Source: Phycisphaeraceae bacterium (lineage in GTDB: Bacteria > Planctomycetota > Phycisphaerae > Phycisphaerales > UBA1924). Taken from it: a stretch of 64,000 bases of DNA. This document shows positions 1 through 8,986 of this stretch, in pieces. The DNA lies in contig JAHBXF010000001.1 in assembly GCA_019636615.1 (NCBI GenBank), positions 1,736,001 to 1,800,000 of the forward strand, in the 5' to 3' direction. Both the position numbers and the translations under genes were made by a program. The notes under the pieces were generated by a model. That model was not told where the DNA came from. It ran no database searches and saw only the letters and a list, made by a program, of their open reading frames with translations. Position 1 is the stretch's first letter. Each line of letters starts with the position of its first letter.

Positions 1-3000
1 TTGTAGCGGAGCAGACCATCGGAGGTGCCCACGATCGCCCCGCCCGAAGGGTCGGCGCGCACCCAGCGGGGATGGTCGCCGAGTTCTTCGTGCGATAAGG
101 TGGAGGATGGCGACCCGTCGGTGAGCGACAGCGCGACCACCACGCCGCGCCAGCGGTCTTGCCCGGGTGCCAGGCGCGTGGCGCCCGCGATGACCAGCGA
201 ACCGTGAGCGAGTTCCATCTCAAAGACCCGCTGCACGACAGTCTGTGATGTCCATGCGGGCGAGCCGTCGCGCTGCAGCAGCGCGACGGCACGTCCAGAA
301 CGCTGGAGGATGCAGATCACCCGGTCATCGGCGGCGAGGATGACATCTTCGCCCCGCACCTGGCCGTCGATAGGAGTCATGAACCGCACGCCGCCGGCGA
401 TGTCGGCCGGGTCGGAGAAATACGACGAGAAACTCTCGGACTTCCAGAGTGTTGAGCCCACGCGGGCCGGGCCGCCGCTGTTGGCGATGGCTTCTACCAC
501 GCCCCCGCCTGGCGCTGGCCAGTAGAGATAACTCACGTCGGGCGTGTGCCGCACGAGCGTCGGGCGCACCTGATACGGGCGAGACCAGGCCTGCGCCAGG
601 CGGCCGTCCTCGGCGCTGGTGTTCCAGAGCGCGATCTGGCGGGCGGTTTCAGAGATCATGACGAGCCCGCCGTAGGCCGCGCCCGGTGCGGTCGGCGTGA
701 GCGACGAGGGGAGCGGATCCCACCCGGCGAGAGTCTGCACGGAGTCGGTCGAGGGGGTCGGGCCGATGCGAGCGGGCTGCGAGCGCCGCGCGAGAGCGTC
801 GCGGAGCGCGGACATCGCGCTGGCGGCCGAGAGGCTCCCCGCGCGGGTCTGAATCGTCAGGCCTTCGCGAGAATCGGTCAGGCGCGCCAGCAGGCGATAG
901 AGGGGCTCAACGTCATTGGGGCGGTCGGCGAGAATGTCGTGCAGCCGGCCTGCGGCGAGCCCGAGCACCTCGTGCTGGCCCGGCCGGCCGATGCGTTCGT
1001 TGAGTTCGGCCGCGCGGATGGAAGCGCCCAAGGCCAGCCTCGCCTGCGTGGTGGCGTCTGCGCGTGCGTGGAGTTCCGCGGCGCTGAGCCACAGCCTTGG
1101 GGTGATGCCGGCGCAGGGGTATCGGCGTGCAAGAGACTCGAGTTGCTCGGCCGAGGGAGCGGGGCCCAGCGCGTCGAACATGCGCTGGGCTTCGTTCTCA
1201 AAGACCGCGTAGGCCGCCGCGCCCGAGGCGAGGATGATCGACGTGAGCGCAGCCGAGGCTCTCTCGGCCGCGGTGGATGTCGCCGAGGGGAGCGCAAGGT
1301 CGGTGCGGGGGTTGGTGAAGTCGTTCTCGAGTACAACCGCGGCGAGTTGTTCTGAAAGCAGGACGCGCTGCAAGGCATCGGCGGCGTCGGCGGGTCGGCC
1401 CTGGACGGTGCGCAGCCACGCGAGTTCAAAGACCACGCCGACCTCCTGCGCGGGCGTTTCGGCCGCGCGGGACAGCCGCTGGATGATCTCGTCGAGCGTG
1501 CCCAGGTCGCGCACGGGGGCGGGCTCGTGCTGCGCGGCGCGGGCCGTCTCGTTGGCCGCCGGCGCGGCGTGCTCCCAGGCTCGCCGGCTCTTGGTGACAA
1601 TCTCAATCAACTGGGTGAACAGGGCGTCGCGCTGCGTGGCGGCGGCGGGCGATGCCGCGTTGCGGTCGAGCACGGCGAGCGCCTGGTCGGCCAGCGCGGG
1701 CACGGAATCTGGCCGCCCCATGCGGTGAACAAGGTCGATGTAGGTGAGCAGGGGCGAGGCATCGTTGGGGTTGCTCGCCACGCGCTGCTCGAGGAGTGTG
1801 CGGGCGTTGTCCCACGGCACATAGGTGTGCAGCCACGCGCGGTCGGCGCTGATCAGGTGGGGCTCGGCCCCTTCCACAGAGAGCGCGGCGATGAAGTTGC
1901 CCGAAGCCCCCAGCAGCATGGTTACCGGGTCGTCGGGCTGGGCCGGGTTCATGCTCACGATGCCCTCGCCGGTGGGCACGTAGAGGCGACCCGCGGCGGC
2001 GAAGGCGCGACCCACGATGGGCGGGCGCGACATCGTCGGGCTCAGGCGCGCGCTGCCCGTTTCAAACTCGTCGATGCGCACGCACGCCACGCGCGAGTCG
2101 CCGACGCCCGCGAGAGAGTCGCCCACACGCACCAGGTACCAGGGCGTCGCCATGGCCGAGGCGTCTCTCGCGGCCAGCAGGGCTCCGTCGGCGGCGCTGA
2201 GTTTCACGACGCGCCCGGTGCCCTGCTCGATGGTGAAGAGCACCTCGCCCACGGCCACGGGGGTGTGCATGGCGTACGGCGGGCGGCCGTCGTCAGAGCG
2301 GAAGTTGAACCCGCCCGTCGTGGGCGTGGCGGAGAGCCGAACCCAGAGAGGCCGGCCGGTGGCGGCTTCATAGGCGCCCAGCACGCCCATGTCGTCGGCG
2401 CGATACACCACGCCGTGGTGCACGATGGTGCCCTCGGGGCGAGAGAAGGTGCGGCCCCACGGGTTTGTGCCGTAACTGCCCACGGTGCGCGCGTAGCGCA
2501 GGTTGCCGGTGTAGAGATCAAGGCCGACCAGCGAAAGGCTTGTGATGCGGCGCGATTGCCCGGGCCGCTTGAGGCCGACGATCACGGTGTCTGCATCGAT
2601 CACCGGCGGGCCCTGCACCACGGCGGGCGGGCCGTCGCGCGTGCCTTGCCGGCGCTGGTCGAGCCAGCCGGGATCGACAGACCAGAGGACCGCGCCCGTC
2701 GCCGCGTCGACGGCGTGAACTCGTCTGTCGCCGGTGCGCTGGCCGTTGTTGGGCAGGCCGGTGGCCGTCACGCAGACGCCGCCCGACACCGCCACGGCGG
2801 AGACATCTTCTAACTCGGACCTGCCCCCGCTCATGGCGATGGCCAGGGCTTCATCGCCAGACCAGGAGAATGCGCCGCCCGTCGCCAGGCGCGTGCGCCA
2901 GATCGGGGCCAGGGTCGCGGCATCCCACGCGCCGATAGAGTGCCCATCGGCGGCAAAGACCACCCCGCCAACCACGGCCGGAAAGATCCATGCCGTCGAG

Positions 3001-3884
3001 TTGGAGTTTGATCGACCCGGGATGGTGATCGCCGGGGTAGCCTGCGGCAGGTTCACGGTGGCGGGGTCGAGGGGTGTTGAGCGCAGAGGCCGCTGCGGCA
3101 CGCCGGTCTGCGGCGAGCGCGACCACGAATCCAGGGGTGTTCGGCCGCGCGCCAAGGCCAGGGCCGGGGCCGCGGGCACAGGGAGGGTGAGTTCATCAGG
3201 GGCCAGTCGGGCGAGTTCTGCCCAGGACTTCGCCCACGCCGAGACTTCATCGCGCGGGATGTAGGCGGCGATGAGCGAAGCGAGCCTCGCTGCCTCCGCG
3301 GCGGGCGCGCTGCCCGCCACGGCCGCGGGGTGGTCGATGAGCGGGGTGAGAATCAACCGGGCAGACTCGAAACGCCCGGCCTCCAGTTCCAGTTGGGCCA
3401 GGCGCAAGGTTGCTTCAAACCCTGACGGGGTGAGAAAGAGCGTTTGTTCAACCAGCGCCCCTTCGCCCTGTTCAAGCAAACGCGCGGCGCGTGGTTCCTG
3501 CTGGCCGATATACGCCGCGAGAAGGTCCGGGTATCGTCGCAGCAGGTCGTGCACGTGGCGGCGCACAGGGATGAAGAGATCGCCGTCTGCGGCGGGGTCG
3601 AGCGCGTTGCGGGCCAGAACTTTGTCGCCGTCGTTCTCAAGGAGATTTTGAAGCACGCGGAGTGCCTCGGCGGCGTTGCCGGCATCGTGCAGTTCACGCA
3701 CGCGCAGCAGGGCGTCGCGTGCCACGACCGAGTCGTCGGTGTAGACGCCACGCCGATCCTGAGCGGGCGCAGACCACGCCGCACACGCCAGGAGAAGACA
3801 GGCCGCGATGGTCCGATATCGAGCGGCCAACGCGTGGAAGCGGGCGGTGGCGGTCGGTCGGGGTGAGAGAAGGCGTTGATGCAT
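1..3884 (-). CDS. Exported PQQ-type beta-propeller protein with N-terminal helical repeats (3' end outside window)
   Basis: The frame is open from an ATG at 3884 to the left edge, about 1,294 codons, with no stop seen, so the C-terminus is missing. Residues 1 to about 42 look like a Sec signal peptide (basic start, hydrophobic IAACLLLACAAWS, then APAQ). About 250 residues rich in Ala/Leu/Glu follow, resembling TPR-type helical repeats. Then come repeated blades such as 'GAWDAATLAPIWRTRL' and 'VHAVDAATGAVLWSV', which are the signature of PQQ/BamB-like propellers, where W and the 'xxTGxxLW' turn recur. A second helical stretch and a second propeller-like part follow. Role unknown: a periplasmic or envelope protein, possibly a scaffold or sensor. 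I see no catalytic residues. The divergent gene at 4009 is separated by about 125 bases. Confidence 0.8.
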   Translation of the reverse strand, partial: MHQRLLSPRPTATARFHALAARYRTIAACLLLACAAWSAPAQDRRGVYTDDSVVARDALLRVRELHDAGNAAEALRVLQNLLENDGDKVLARNALDPAADGDLFIPVRRHVHDLLRRYPDLLAAYIGQQEPRAARLLEQGEGALVEQTLFLTPSGFEATLRLAQLELEAGRFESARLILTPLIDHPAAVAGSAPAAEAARLASLIAAYIPRDEVSAWAKSWAELARLAPDELTLPVPAAPALALARGRTPLDSWSRSPQTGVPQRPLRSTPLDPATVNLPQATPAITIPGRSNSNSTAWIFPAVVGGVVFAADGHSIGAWDAATLAPIWRTRLATGGAFSWSGDEALAIAMSGGRSELEDVSAVAVSGGVCVTATGLPNNGQRTGDRRVHAVDAATGAVLWSVDPGWLDQRRQGTRDGPPAVVQGPPVIDADTVIVGLKRPGQSRRITSLSLVGLDLYTGNLRYARTVGSYGTNPWGRTFSRPEGTIVHHGVVYRADDMGVLGAYEAATGRPLWVRLSATPTTGGFNFRSDDGRPPYAMHTPVAVGEVLFTIEQGTGRVVKLSAADGALLAARDASAMATPWYLVRVGDSLAGVGDSRVACVRIDEFETGSARLSPTMSRPPIVGRAFAAAGRLYVPTGEGIVSMNPAQPDDPVTMLLGASGNFIAALSVEGAEPHLISADRAWLHTYVPWDNARTLLEQRVASNPNDASPLLTYIDLVHRMGRPDSVPALADQALAVLDRNAASPAAATQRDALFTQLIEIVTKSRRAWEHAAPAANETARAAQHEPAPVRDLGTLDEIIQRLSRAAETPAQEVGVVFELAWLRTVQGRPADAADALQRVLLSEQLAAVVLENDFTNPRTDLALPSATSTAAERASAALTSIILASGAAAYAVFENEAQRMFDALGPAPSAEQLESLARRYPCAGITPRLWLSAAELHARADATTQARLALGASIRAAELNERIGRPGQHEVLGLAAGRLHDILADRPNDVEPLYRLLARLTDSREGLTIQTRAGSLSAASAMSALRDALARRSQPARIGPTPSTDSVQTLAGWDPLPSSLTPTAPGAAYGGLVMISETARQIALWNTSAEDGRLAQAWSRPYQVRPTLVRHTPDVSYLYWPAPGGGVVEAIANSGGPARVGSTLWKSESFSSYFSDPADIAGGVRFMTPIDGQVRGEDVILAADDRVICILQRSGRAVALLQRDGSPAWTSQTVVQRVFEMELAHGSLVIAGATRLAPGQDRWRGVVVALSLTDGSPSSTLSHEELGDHPRWVRADPSGGAIVGTSDGLLRY

Positions 3885-4008
3885 GATGTGCCCCGTCTTC
3901 TGTTCGTCGATGCAACCGGGATAGGTCGTCCCGTCGGACAGTTTATGGAGAAAAGAGGGGGTGGAATCGTGGCCCCGTCGCCGGCGGGGCCGATGGATGG
4001 TTTCAGCC

Positions 4009-4464
4009 ATGACCTCCCTCGCCATTTCAGACGGTACTCGCGATGGACTGCTGACCCGGGTGGGAGGGGCGTTTTTCAATCCCAGGCATCGCCCGCTGCG
4101 GGTCGTGTGCCTGCTGGCGTCGGTGGTGGTGATGTCATTCACCGACCTGGCGCTGACGCTGAACTACGCCACGACGGTGGGGATGATGGAAATGAACCCC
4201 CTGGCAAGGGCGGTGATGAACACCGGCTCGCCGGCGTCGTTGACGCTCTGGAAGGCGTGCACGGCGGGCCTGGGCGTGCTGGTGCTCTTTCTGCTGCGGC
4301 GACACCCGCGGGGCGAGGTTGGTTCGTGGGTGTGCTTTGCCATCATGGCGATGCTCTGCGTTCACTGGGCCCGGTTCAACGCGGGCATTCAGGACTGCAT
4401 CCCCGAATACGCCTCGCTCATCGGCACCGATCATCCGTCCTGGGTGATGATGACCGCCAACTGA
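4009..4464 (+). CDS. Small integral membrane protein, DUF5658-like
   Basis: 151 residues when started at the ATG at 4009; an ATG at 3997 and a GTG at 3961 are in-frame alternatives and none has a clear ribosome binding site. Three hydrophobic segments are visible: VVCLLASVVVMSFTDLALTL, LGVLVLFLL and VCFAIMAMLCV. The pattern 'TDLALTL...MEMNPLARAVM' resembles the DUF5658 family, in which a D..LT and an E.NP motif sit at the ends of neighbouring helices. Function unknown. It stands alone, followed by a 136-base gap before the next gene. Confidence 0.6.
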   Translation: MTSLAISDGTRDGLLTRVGGAFFNPRHRPLRVVCLLASVVVMSFTDLALTLNYATTVGMMEMNPLARAVMNTGSPASLTLWKACTAGLGVLVLFLLRRHPRGEVGSWVCFAIMAMLCVHWARFNAGIQDCIPEYASLIGTDHPSWVMMTAN

Positions 4465-4588
4465 GTCTGGTTCCCGCGGCGGTGCGCCCCCGGCGGCACA
4501 TCCGCGGCGGCGGCGCGGGCAACCCGGGCCTGATGGTCCGCAATCCGAACGTCCGCGTTCCCGGCGAACGGGCCGCACTTGCCCACGA

Positions 4589-4594
4589 TACACT
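4589..4594 (+). promoter_or_regulatory. -10 box TACACT of a probable leaderless promoter
   Basis: TACACT ends six bases before the ATG at 4601. With the usual 6-7 base distance from -10 box to start site, transcription would begin at or next to the A of the ATG. No convincing -35 box was found. Confidence 0.45.
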
Positions 4595-4600
4595 GGGCCC

Positions 4601-5728
4601 ATGCGAGCCATTGTGACCGGACAGATCGGGATGGACAAGAAGCCTTACCTCGACGCGGTGGCCCGATTCGCGGGCCAGCAGGGGGAGGCGCTCGACCTCT
4701 ACCACGTGGGCGACATGATGTACCGCGAGGCGCCGGACGTGCGCCCCGGCAAAATCCTCGACCTGCCCATCAGCCGGCTCAACTCGCTCCGGCGCGCCGC
4801 GTTCAAGGACATTCTCTCGGGTTCGCGTGACAAGCCCAACGTCATCGTGAACACCCACGCGACCTTCCGGTGGCGGCACGGGCTCTTCAGCGCTTTCGAC
4901 TATGACCAGATCGAGCAGATGAAGCCCGACCTGTTCATCTGCCTGGTGGACAACATCGAGGTGGTTCACCAGCGGCTGCACGACGAGCACGAGATCGACG
5001 CGACGCTCAAAGACTGCATGGTGTGGCGTGAGGAAGAGATCCTCGCGACGGAACTCATGAGCCGGGTGATCCCGGGGAGCAAGTTCTACATTCTCTCGCG
5101 GGGTCGGCACGCGACGACCACGCGGCAGGCCTTCAGGCTCATCTGCCGCCCCGGCCTGCGCAAGGTGTACCCGTCCTTCCCGATGAGCCACGTGGTGGAC
5201 ATGCCCGACGTGCTGGCCGAGATCGACGCCTTCAGGGCGGCGCTGGCAGACCACTTCATCACGTTCGATCCGGGCGACGTGGACGAGAAACTTCTTCTGG
5301 AGCGTGCCATCGCCGCGGCCCGCGAGGGGCGTGAGTTCCTCGAGGTGGCGCCGCACACGTACGGCGGCTCGGTCGCCGCGGGGGCGACGCCGATCAAGGT
5401 GCGCGTGCGTGAGGTGCTCGACATCGCGGGGGATATCGACGGCCAGATCTACATGCGCGACTTCAAACTGGTGGACCAGAGCGACATGATCGTGTCGTAC
5501 ATCCCCGAACTGCCGGGGGGCATCCCCGGGCTTTCCAGCGGTGTCGAGCGTGAGTTGCACCACGCCTTCGAGCACACGAAAGAAGTCTTCGTGGTGTGGA
5601 AGCCGAAGAAATCTCCCAGCCCGTTCATCACCGAGACGGCCACGCGCATCTTCGCGAGCGTGCCCGAGGCGCTCGAATATTTCGAGAAGAACGGGTATTT
5701 CGGCGAGAAGAACCTCTTCGGCCATTGA
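4601..5728 (+). CDS. Two-domain protein: adenylate-kinase-like N-terminus and deoxyribosyltransferase-like C-terminus
   Basis: 375 residues. The first strand and loop, 'AIVTGQIGMDKKPYL' (residues 3-17), sit where a P-loop kinase has GxxGxGK[ST], but the loop is altered. 'NVIVNTHATFRW' (80-91) and 'PDLFICLVDN' resemble the substrate and nucleotide strands of archaeal-type adenylate kinases. The C-terminal 100 residues look different: 'LVDQSDMIVSYIP' (290-302), then 'SSGVERELHHAF' (312-323), then 'EVFVVW'. This order matches the nucleoside 2-deoxyribosyltransferase-like fold (D..DxVVA, then GTxxEL..A, then KPV), with E318 in the position of the catalytic Glu. Both assignments are inference from motifs. 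It could be a nucleotide-binding regulator rather than an enzyme. It appears to be a single-gene unit. Confidence 0.7.
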   Translation: MRAIVTGQIGMDKKPYLDAVARFAGQQGEALDLYHVGDMMYREAPDVRPGKILDLPISRLNSLRRAAFKDILSGSRDKPNVIVNTHATFRWRHGLFSAFDYDQIEQMKPDLFICLVDNIEVVHQRLHDEHEIDATLKDCMVWREEEILATELMSRVIPGSKFYILSRGRHATTTRQAFRLICRPGLRKVYPSFPMSHVVDMPDVLAEIDAFRAALADHFITFDPGDVDEKLLLERAIAAAREGREFLEVAPHTYGGSVAAGATPIKVRVREVLDIAGDIDGQIYMRDFKLVDQSDMIVSYIPELPGGIPGLSSGVERELHHAFEHTKEVFVVWKPKKSPSPFITETATRIFASVPEALEYFEKNGYFGEKNLFGH

Positions 5729-5796
5729 TCAGGCCCGCGCCGGAGGCGCCGTGGCCGGGGGGTGCGGCGCAAGGGCCGCGGGCGTTCTTCGAGGTG

Positions 5797-5830
5797 AAAA
5801 AAAACCGCCGCGCTCCGGGGCGCGGCGGTT
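5797..5830 (-). terminator. Rho-independent terminator of the GH35 gene
   Basis: On the minus strand a 10-bp stem (AACCGCCGCG with CGCGGCGGTT, 5803-5812 and 5821-5830) is followed by a run of eight T. It lies about 75 bases past the stop of the gene at 5907-8702. The hairpin could also slow transcription arriving from 5728 on the plus strand. Confidence 0.8.
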
Positions 5831-5906
5831 GTGCTGCATGAACGGCGAGGCCACATGGGTCGGCCTTGTCCCCGCGCGGGGTGTGGGGCCGTGTGAGGTG
5901 GCGGGT

Positions 5907-8702
5907 TCAGTGCGTGAAGCGGCACTTGGCGGGGTTGCCGCCGTGCTCGTCGAACAGAACGATCTCGTTCTGGCCGGGCATGATCCACGACTGCGGGACG
6001 AAGTATCGTGTCTGGGGCGGCACTGGCTTGCCGTCGGCGGTGGCGACCCAGTAGCGGCAGAGGTGTTTGCCGTTGATGTAGATCTGCCCCTTGCTCATGC
6101 CGATGGGTTCGAAGTACAGGCCGTGGGGTTTATCGCACTCGAAGGTGCAGCGCCACCAGCACGGGTTGTCGCCGATCTTGGCGTTCTTGGGTGATGCTTC
6201 GTACGAGGATGCCGAGGGCGGCTCCCACTTGGCGAAGGAGAACTCGGCCTCGGTGGTGAGCGGGTTGGCGCACTCGATGAGGCCGATGCCGGTCTGCGCC
6301 AGGAGTTGCAGGTCTTCCTCGGGGTCCATCGAGTTGAGCAGGGCGATCTGAAGGAGCGAACTGCCCTTTTCCAGTTGTTCCACCGAGAGCATGACGCGGG
6401 TTGGCCCGCTGCCGTCGAAATAGGCGATGGGCTCGTCGTTGAGCAGCAGCAGCGCGGAGGCTGGGGGCTTGGGCACGCAGACCATGAGCGGCGTTTTGCG
6501 CTTGTGGTTGATCGTCCACGTGAGCCTGTCGGGGAAGGTGGCGTCGCCGGCGCTCACTTCCCACAGCAGCGGACGGAACGAGACCGCCTCGACCGGGCGG
6601 CCGGTCATGATCTTGGGTGTGCCGAGTTTGGCGTTCTCGATCTCATACCCGTGGCCATAGAGGCCCTTCGATTCGCCGAAGTTGGCGCCGCCGGCGAAGC
6701 GGCCCAGGTTTTCGGCCAGCACAACCACGGTCTGCAGGCCCTTCTTCAGGGGCAGGGTGATCTCGGGGCTTGCGCCCGGCGCCACGCCCACGATGCCCAG
6801 CGGCTTGCGGTCGTGGAAGAGGTGCAGGCGGTCGCCGCTCTCGGGGAAGGCCATGCGCGCCTTGCGCGTGGAGGGGTTCTGGATCTCCAGGCGGTACCAG
6901 CCGTAGCCGTAGGGGCAGCCCAGCGTGGTGAGGTCGGCCGGCCCGTTGATTTTCGCGAAGCGGGCGCTGCTGCCGTCGATGTAATCATCGATCGGGGCGC
7001 AGGACCACGGCGAGAGGGCCGGGGCCGCGGGCGGCTTCTCGCCGGCTGCGCCGGCGCTCTTGCCCTTGGGCGCGCTCTCGACAGGCACAACCTGCGACTT
7101 GCCGTCAGCGCCGACAAAGATGTAGTCTTTCGCGCCGGGCATGGGGATGACGGTGCCGTCCTGAGTAAGTCCCAGGGCTCGCACCACCACGCCGTCTTCC
7201 TTGAAGAAGACCTGGTCGGCCATGTTCACCGAGACCATGACCACGGTGAGGCCCTCGTGGTCGAGGATGGCGGGCTTGTCTTCGGGCACGACGACTTCAA
7301 CGGGCGAGCCGTTGATCGAGAGCATGGCCTGCGAGCCCGGCACGCCGAAGCAGACAAGCACCTGCCCCACCGAGCCCAGCGGCGACAGATTGCAGTAATC
7401 CAGTTTGCAGCGGCCGCTGATGTTCACGTCGAAGAGCAGCCACGCCACGCCCTCGCGCGGCAGCGTCACAGGCAGCGTCCACCCGTCGCTCAGCAGCAGG
7501 TGAACGGTCTGCGGCGGTGTGTTCTCGCTCTGGGGCTCATCGCCAAAGACAAAGACCACGTTGCCCTGCGAGCCCTGGCCGTAGATCACCGAAACCCCGG
7601 CGCGGGGCTGACCGGACGCGCCCTTGCCCTTCTTGCCGCCATCGGCCAGCGAGTCGCTGGGCGCGGGGCAGAGCGAAACAGGGCGGTAGTTTGAGTCAAG
7701 GTTGGCCAGCACGCGCCCGAAACGCGTGGCAAAGGTGGCGATGCGACGCACGGCCGAGTGCGCGCCGCGGGGTTTGCCGAGTTCGTTGAGCAGGGCGTGC
7801 GCATCCGAGGCCGACGTGATGAATGAGTCGGCGTCTTGTGGGGACCGCCCCGCGCTGAAGCCGAAACTCACGCCGGCGCAGAGCGAGCGAACGGTGAACT
7901 GCCCGCCGCCGGCGAGCACCTCGGCGCAGCGACGCATCGCGGCCCACGGCTTGATCTCCGGCGCGCTCTCACGCCCCCAGATGTCCGGCTCGCCCGCGAG
8001 AAGATCAACGACATAGCGGGGCTGCTCGGGCCGAACCACCGCCAACTGCCGGATCTGCTCCAGCGTGCTCGCGGCGTCGGTCCAGCCGTCGATCTGGCCT
8101 TCGACGCCCGCCCACAACTGGTTCGAGTTGATAATCGGCACCGTGATGCCCGACTCGCGGATGTAGCGCGTGAGTTCGCCCAGGTACGTGCCGGCCAGGT
8201 CGTCGTTGCCGCACGTCCAGTCGCTCTCGCACTGCACCATCACGATGGGCCCGCCCGAACCCGCCGCCGTCATCTGCCACCCGCGGATCTGATCCGCCAC
8301 TGCCGTGATGAATCGGGACGAGGCTTCGAGGAAGGGGCCCCCGGTGTTGCGCAGTTTCATCCCGTTCTGTTCGCTCAGCCACGGGGGAAGGCCGCCCATG
8401 TCCAGCGAGGCGCCCACATAGGGCCCGAGGCCAAGGATGCAGTACATCCCGGCTTTGCCGACCAGATCGACAAAGTAGCGAAGGTCGTTGTCGCCCTGAA
8501 AGTCGAACTTGCCCTGGCGGGGTTCGTGGCGCGCCCACACGACCGGCGTCTCGATCGCATTGAAACCGGCCTGACGCGCGGCATGGATTCGATCGGCCCA
8601 CGTGTCGCGCGGCAGACGAGCGTACGGTACTCGCCCGGCTATGAGCCAAATCCTGCGTCCGTCCACCAGGAAACTACGGCCGTCTAGAGTGATCGATGGC
8701 AT
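5907..8702 (-). CDS. Glycoside hydrolase family 35 (beta-galactosidase-like) protein
   Basis: 931 residues. The N-terminal 330 residues follow the GH35 barrel: 'LDGRSFLVDGRRIWLIAGRV' (6-25), 'DRIHAARQAGFNAIETPVVW' (37-56), then 'GLGPYVGA'. The acid/base motif, usually QVENEYG, reads VQCESDW (156-162), so E159 is kept but the second Glu is Asp161. The nucleophile region 'LLAGEPDIWG' (234-243) keeps E238. The C-terminal two thirds hold beta-sandwich carbohydrate-binding segments ('GYGWYRLEIQNP', 'GLYFEPIGMSKGQIYING'), as in other large GH35 enzymes. No signal peptide is evident. It probably acts on galactosides or related plant or algal glycans, but the altered motif makes activity uncertain. 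It ends in a strong terminator. Confidence 0.85.
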   Translation of the reverse strand: MPSITLDGRSFLVDGRRIWLIAGRVPYARLPRDTWADRIHAARQAGFNAIETPVVWARHEPRQGKFDFQGDNDLRYFVDLVGKAGMYCILGLGPYVGASLDMGGLPPWLSEQNGMKLRNTGGPFLEASSRFITAVADQIRGWQMTAAGSGGPIVMVQCESDWTCGNDDLAGTYLGELTRYIRESGITVPIINSNQLWAGVEGQIDGWTDAASTLEQIRQLAVVRPEQPRYVVDLLAGEPDIWGRESAPEIKPWAAMRRCAEVLAGGGQFTVRSLCAGVSFGFSAGRSPQDADSFITSASDAHALLNELGKPRGAHSAVRRIATFATRFGRVLANLDSNYRPVSLCPAPSDSLADGGKKGKGASGQPRAGVSVIYGQGSQGNVVFVFGDEPQSENTPPQTVHLLLSDGWTLPVTLPREGVAWLLFDVNISGRCKLDYCNLSPLGSVGQVLVCFGVPGSQAMLSINGSPVEVVVPEDKPAILDHEGLTVVMVSVNMADQVFFKEDGVVVRALGLTQDGTVIPMPGAKDYIFVGADGKSQVVPVESAPKGKSAGAAGEKPPAAPALSPWSCAPIDDYIDGSSARFAKINGPADLTTLGCPYGYGWYRLEIQNPSTRKARMAFPESGDRLHLFHDRKPLGIVGVAPGASPEITLPLKKGLQTVVVLAENLGRFAGGANFGESKGLYGHGYEIENAKLGTPKIMTGRPVEAVSFRPLLWEVSAGDATFPDRLTWTINHKRKTPLMVCVPKPPASALLLLNDEPIAYFDGSGPTRVMLSVEQLEKGSSLLQIALLNSMDPEEDLQLLAQTGIGLIECANPLTTEAEFSFAKWEPPSASSYEASPKNAKIGDNPCWWRCTFECDKPHGLYFEPIGMSKGQIYINGKHLCRYWVATADGKPVPPQTRYFVPQSWIMPGQNEIVLFDEHGGNPAKCRFTH

Positions 8703-8986
8703 CGGGGCGAAAATCCCCCTCAGTGAGGTGTTTGGGCGGGTACAACTCGGAGTATGACTGCACCGCTGCTCGGCCCACCGCCAGCGCGATGCATACTGAC
8801 TGAACCATAGCGGGCATTTCTCAAAAACTGAAATTTGATCGCAAAAAGTTAGGTAACACGAAGGATCTTTTTGGTCTCCGCATCCCCAACTTCGCCGAAC
8901 CTACAGCCGGCAGGAGACATCTTCCATTGAACTGGCTGAACATAATGCAAACAAAGAATCGGTTTTTCGTCTTCACCTCTCCCACC

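Noticed and set aside
4418..5725. 435-codon minus-strand open frame
   Set aside because: Antisense to the gene at 4601, which has ordinary protein composition and a promoter box.
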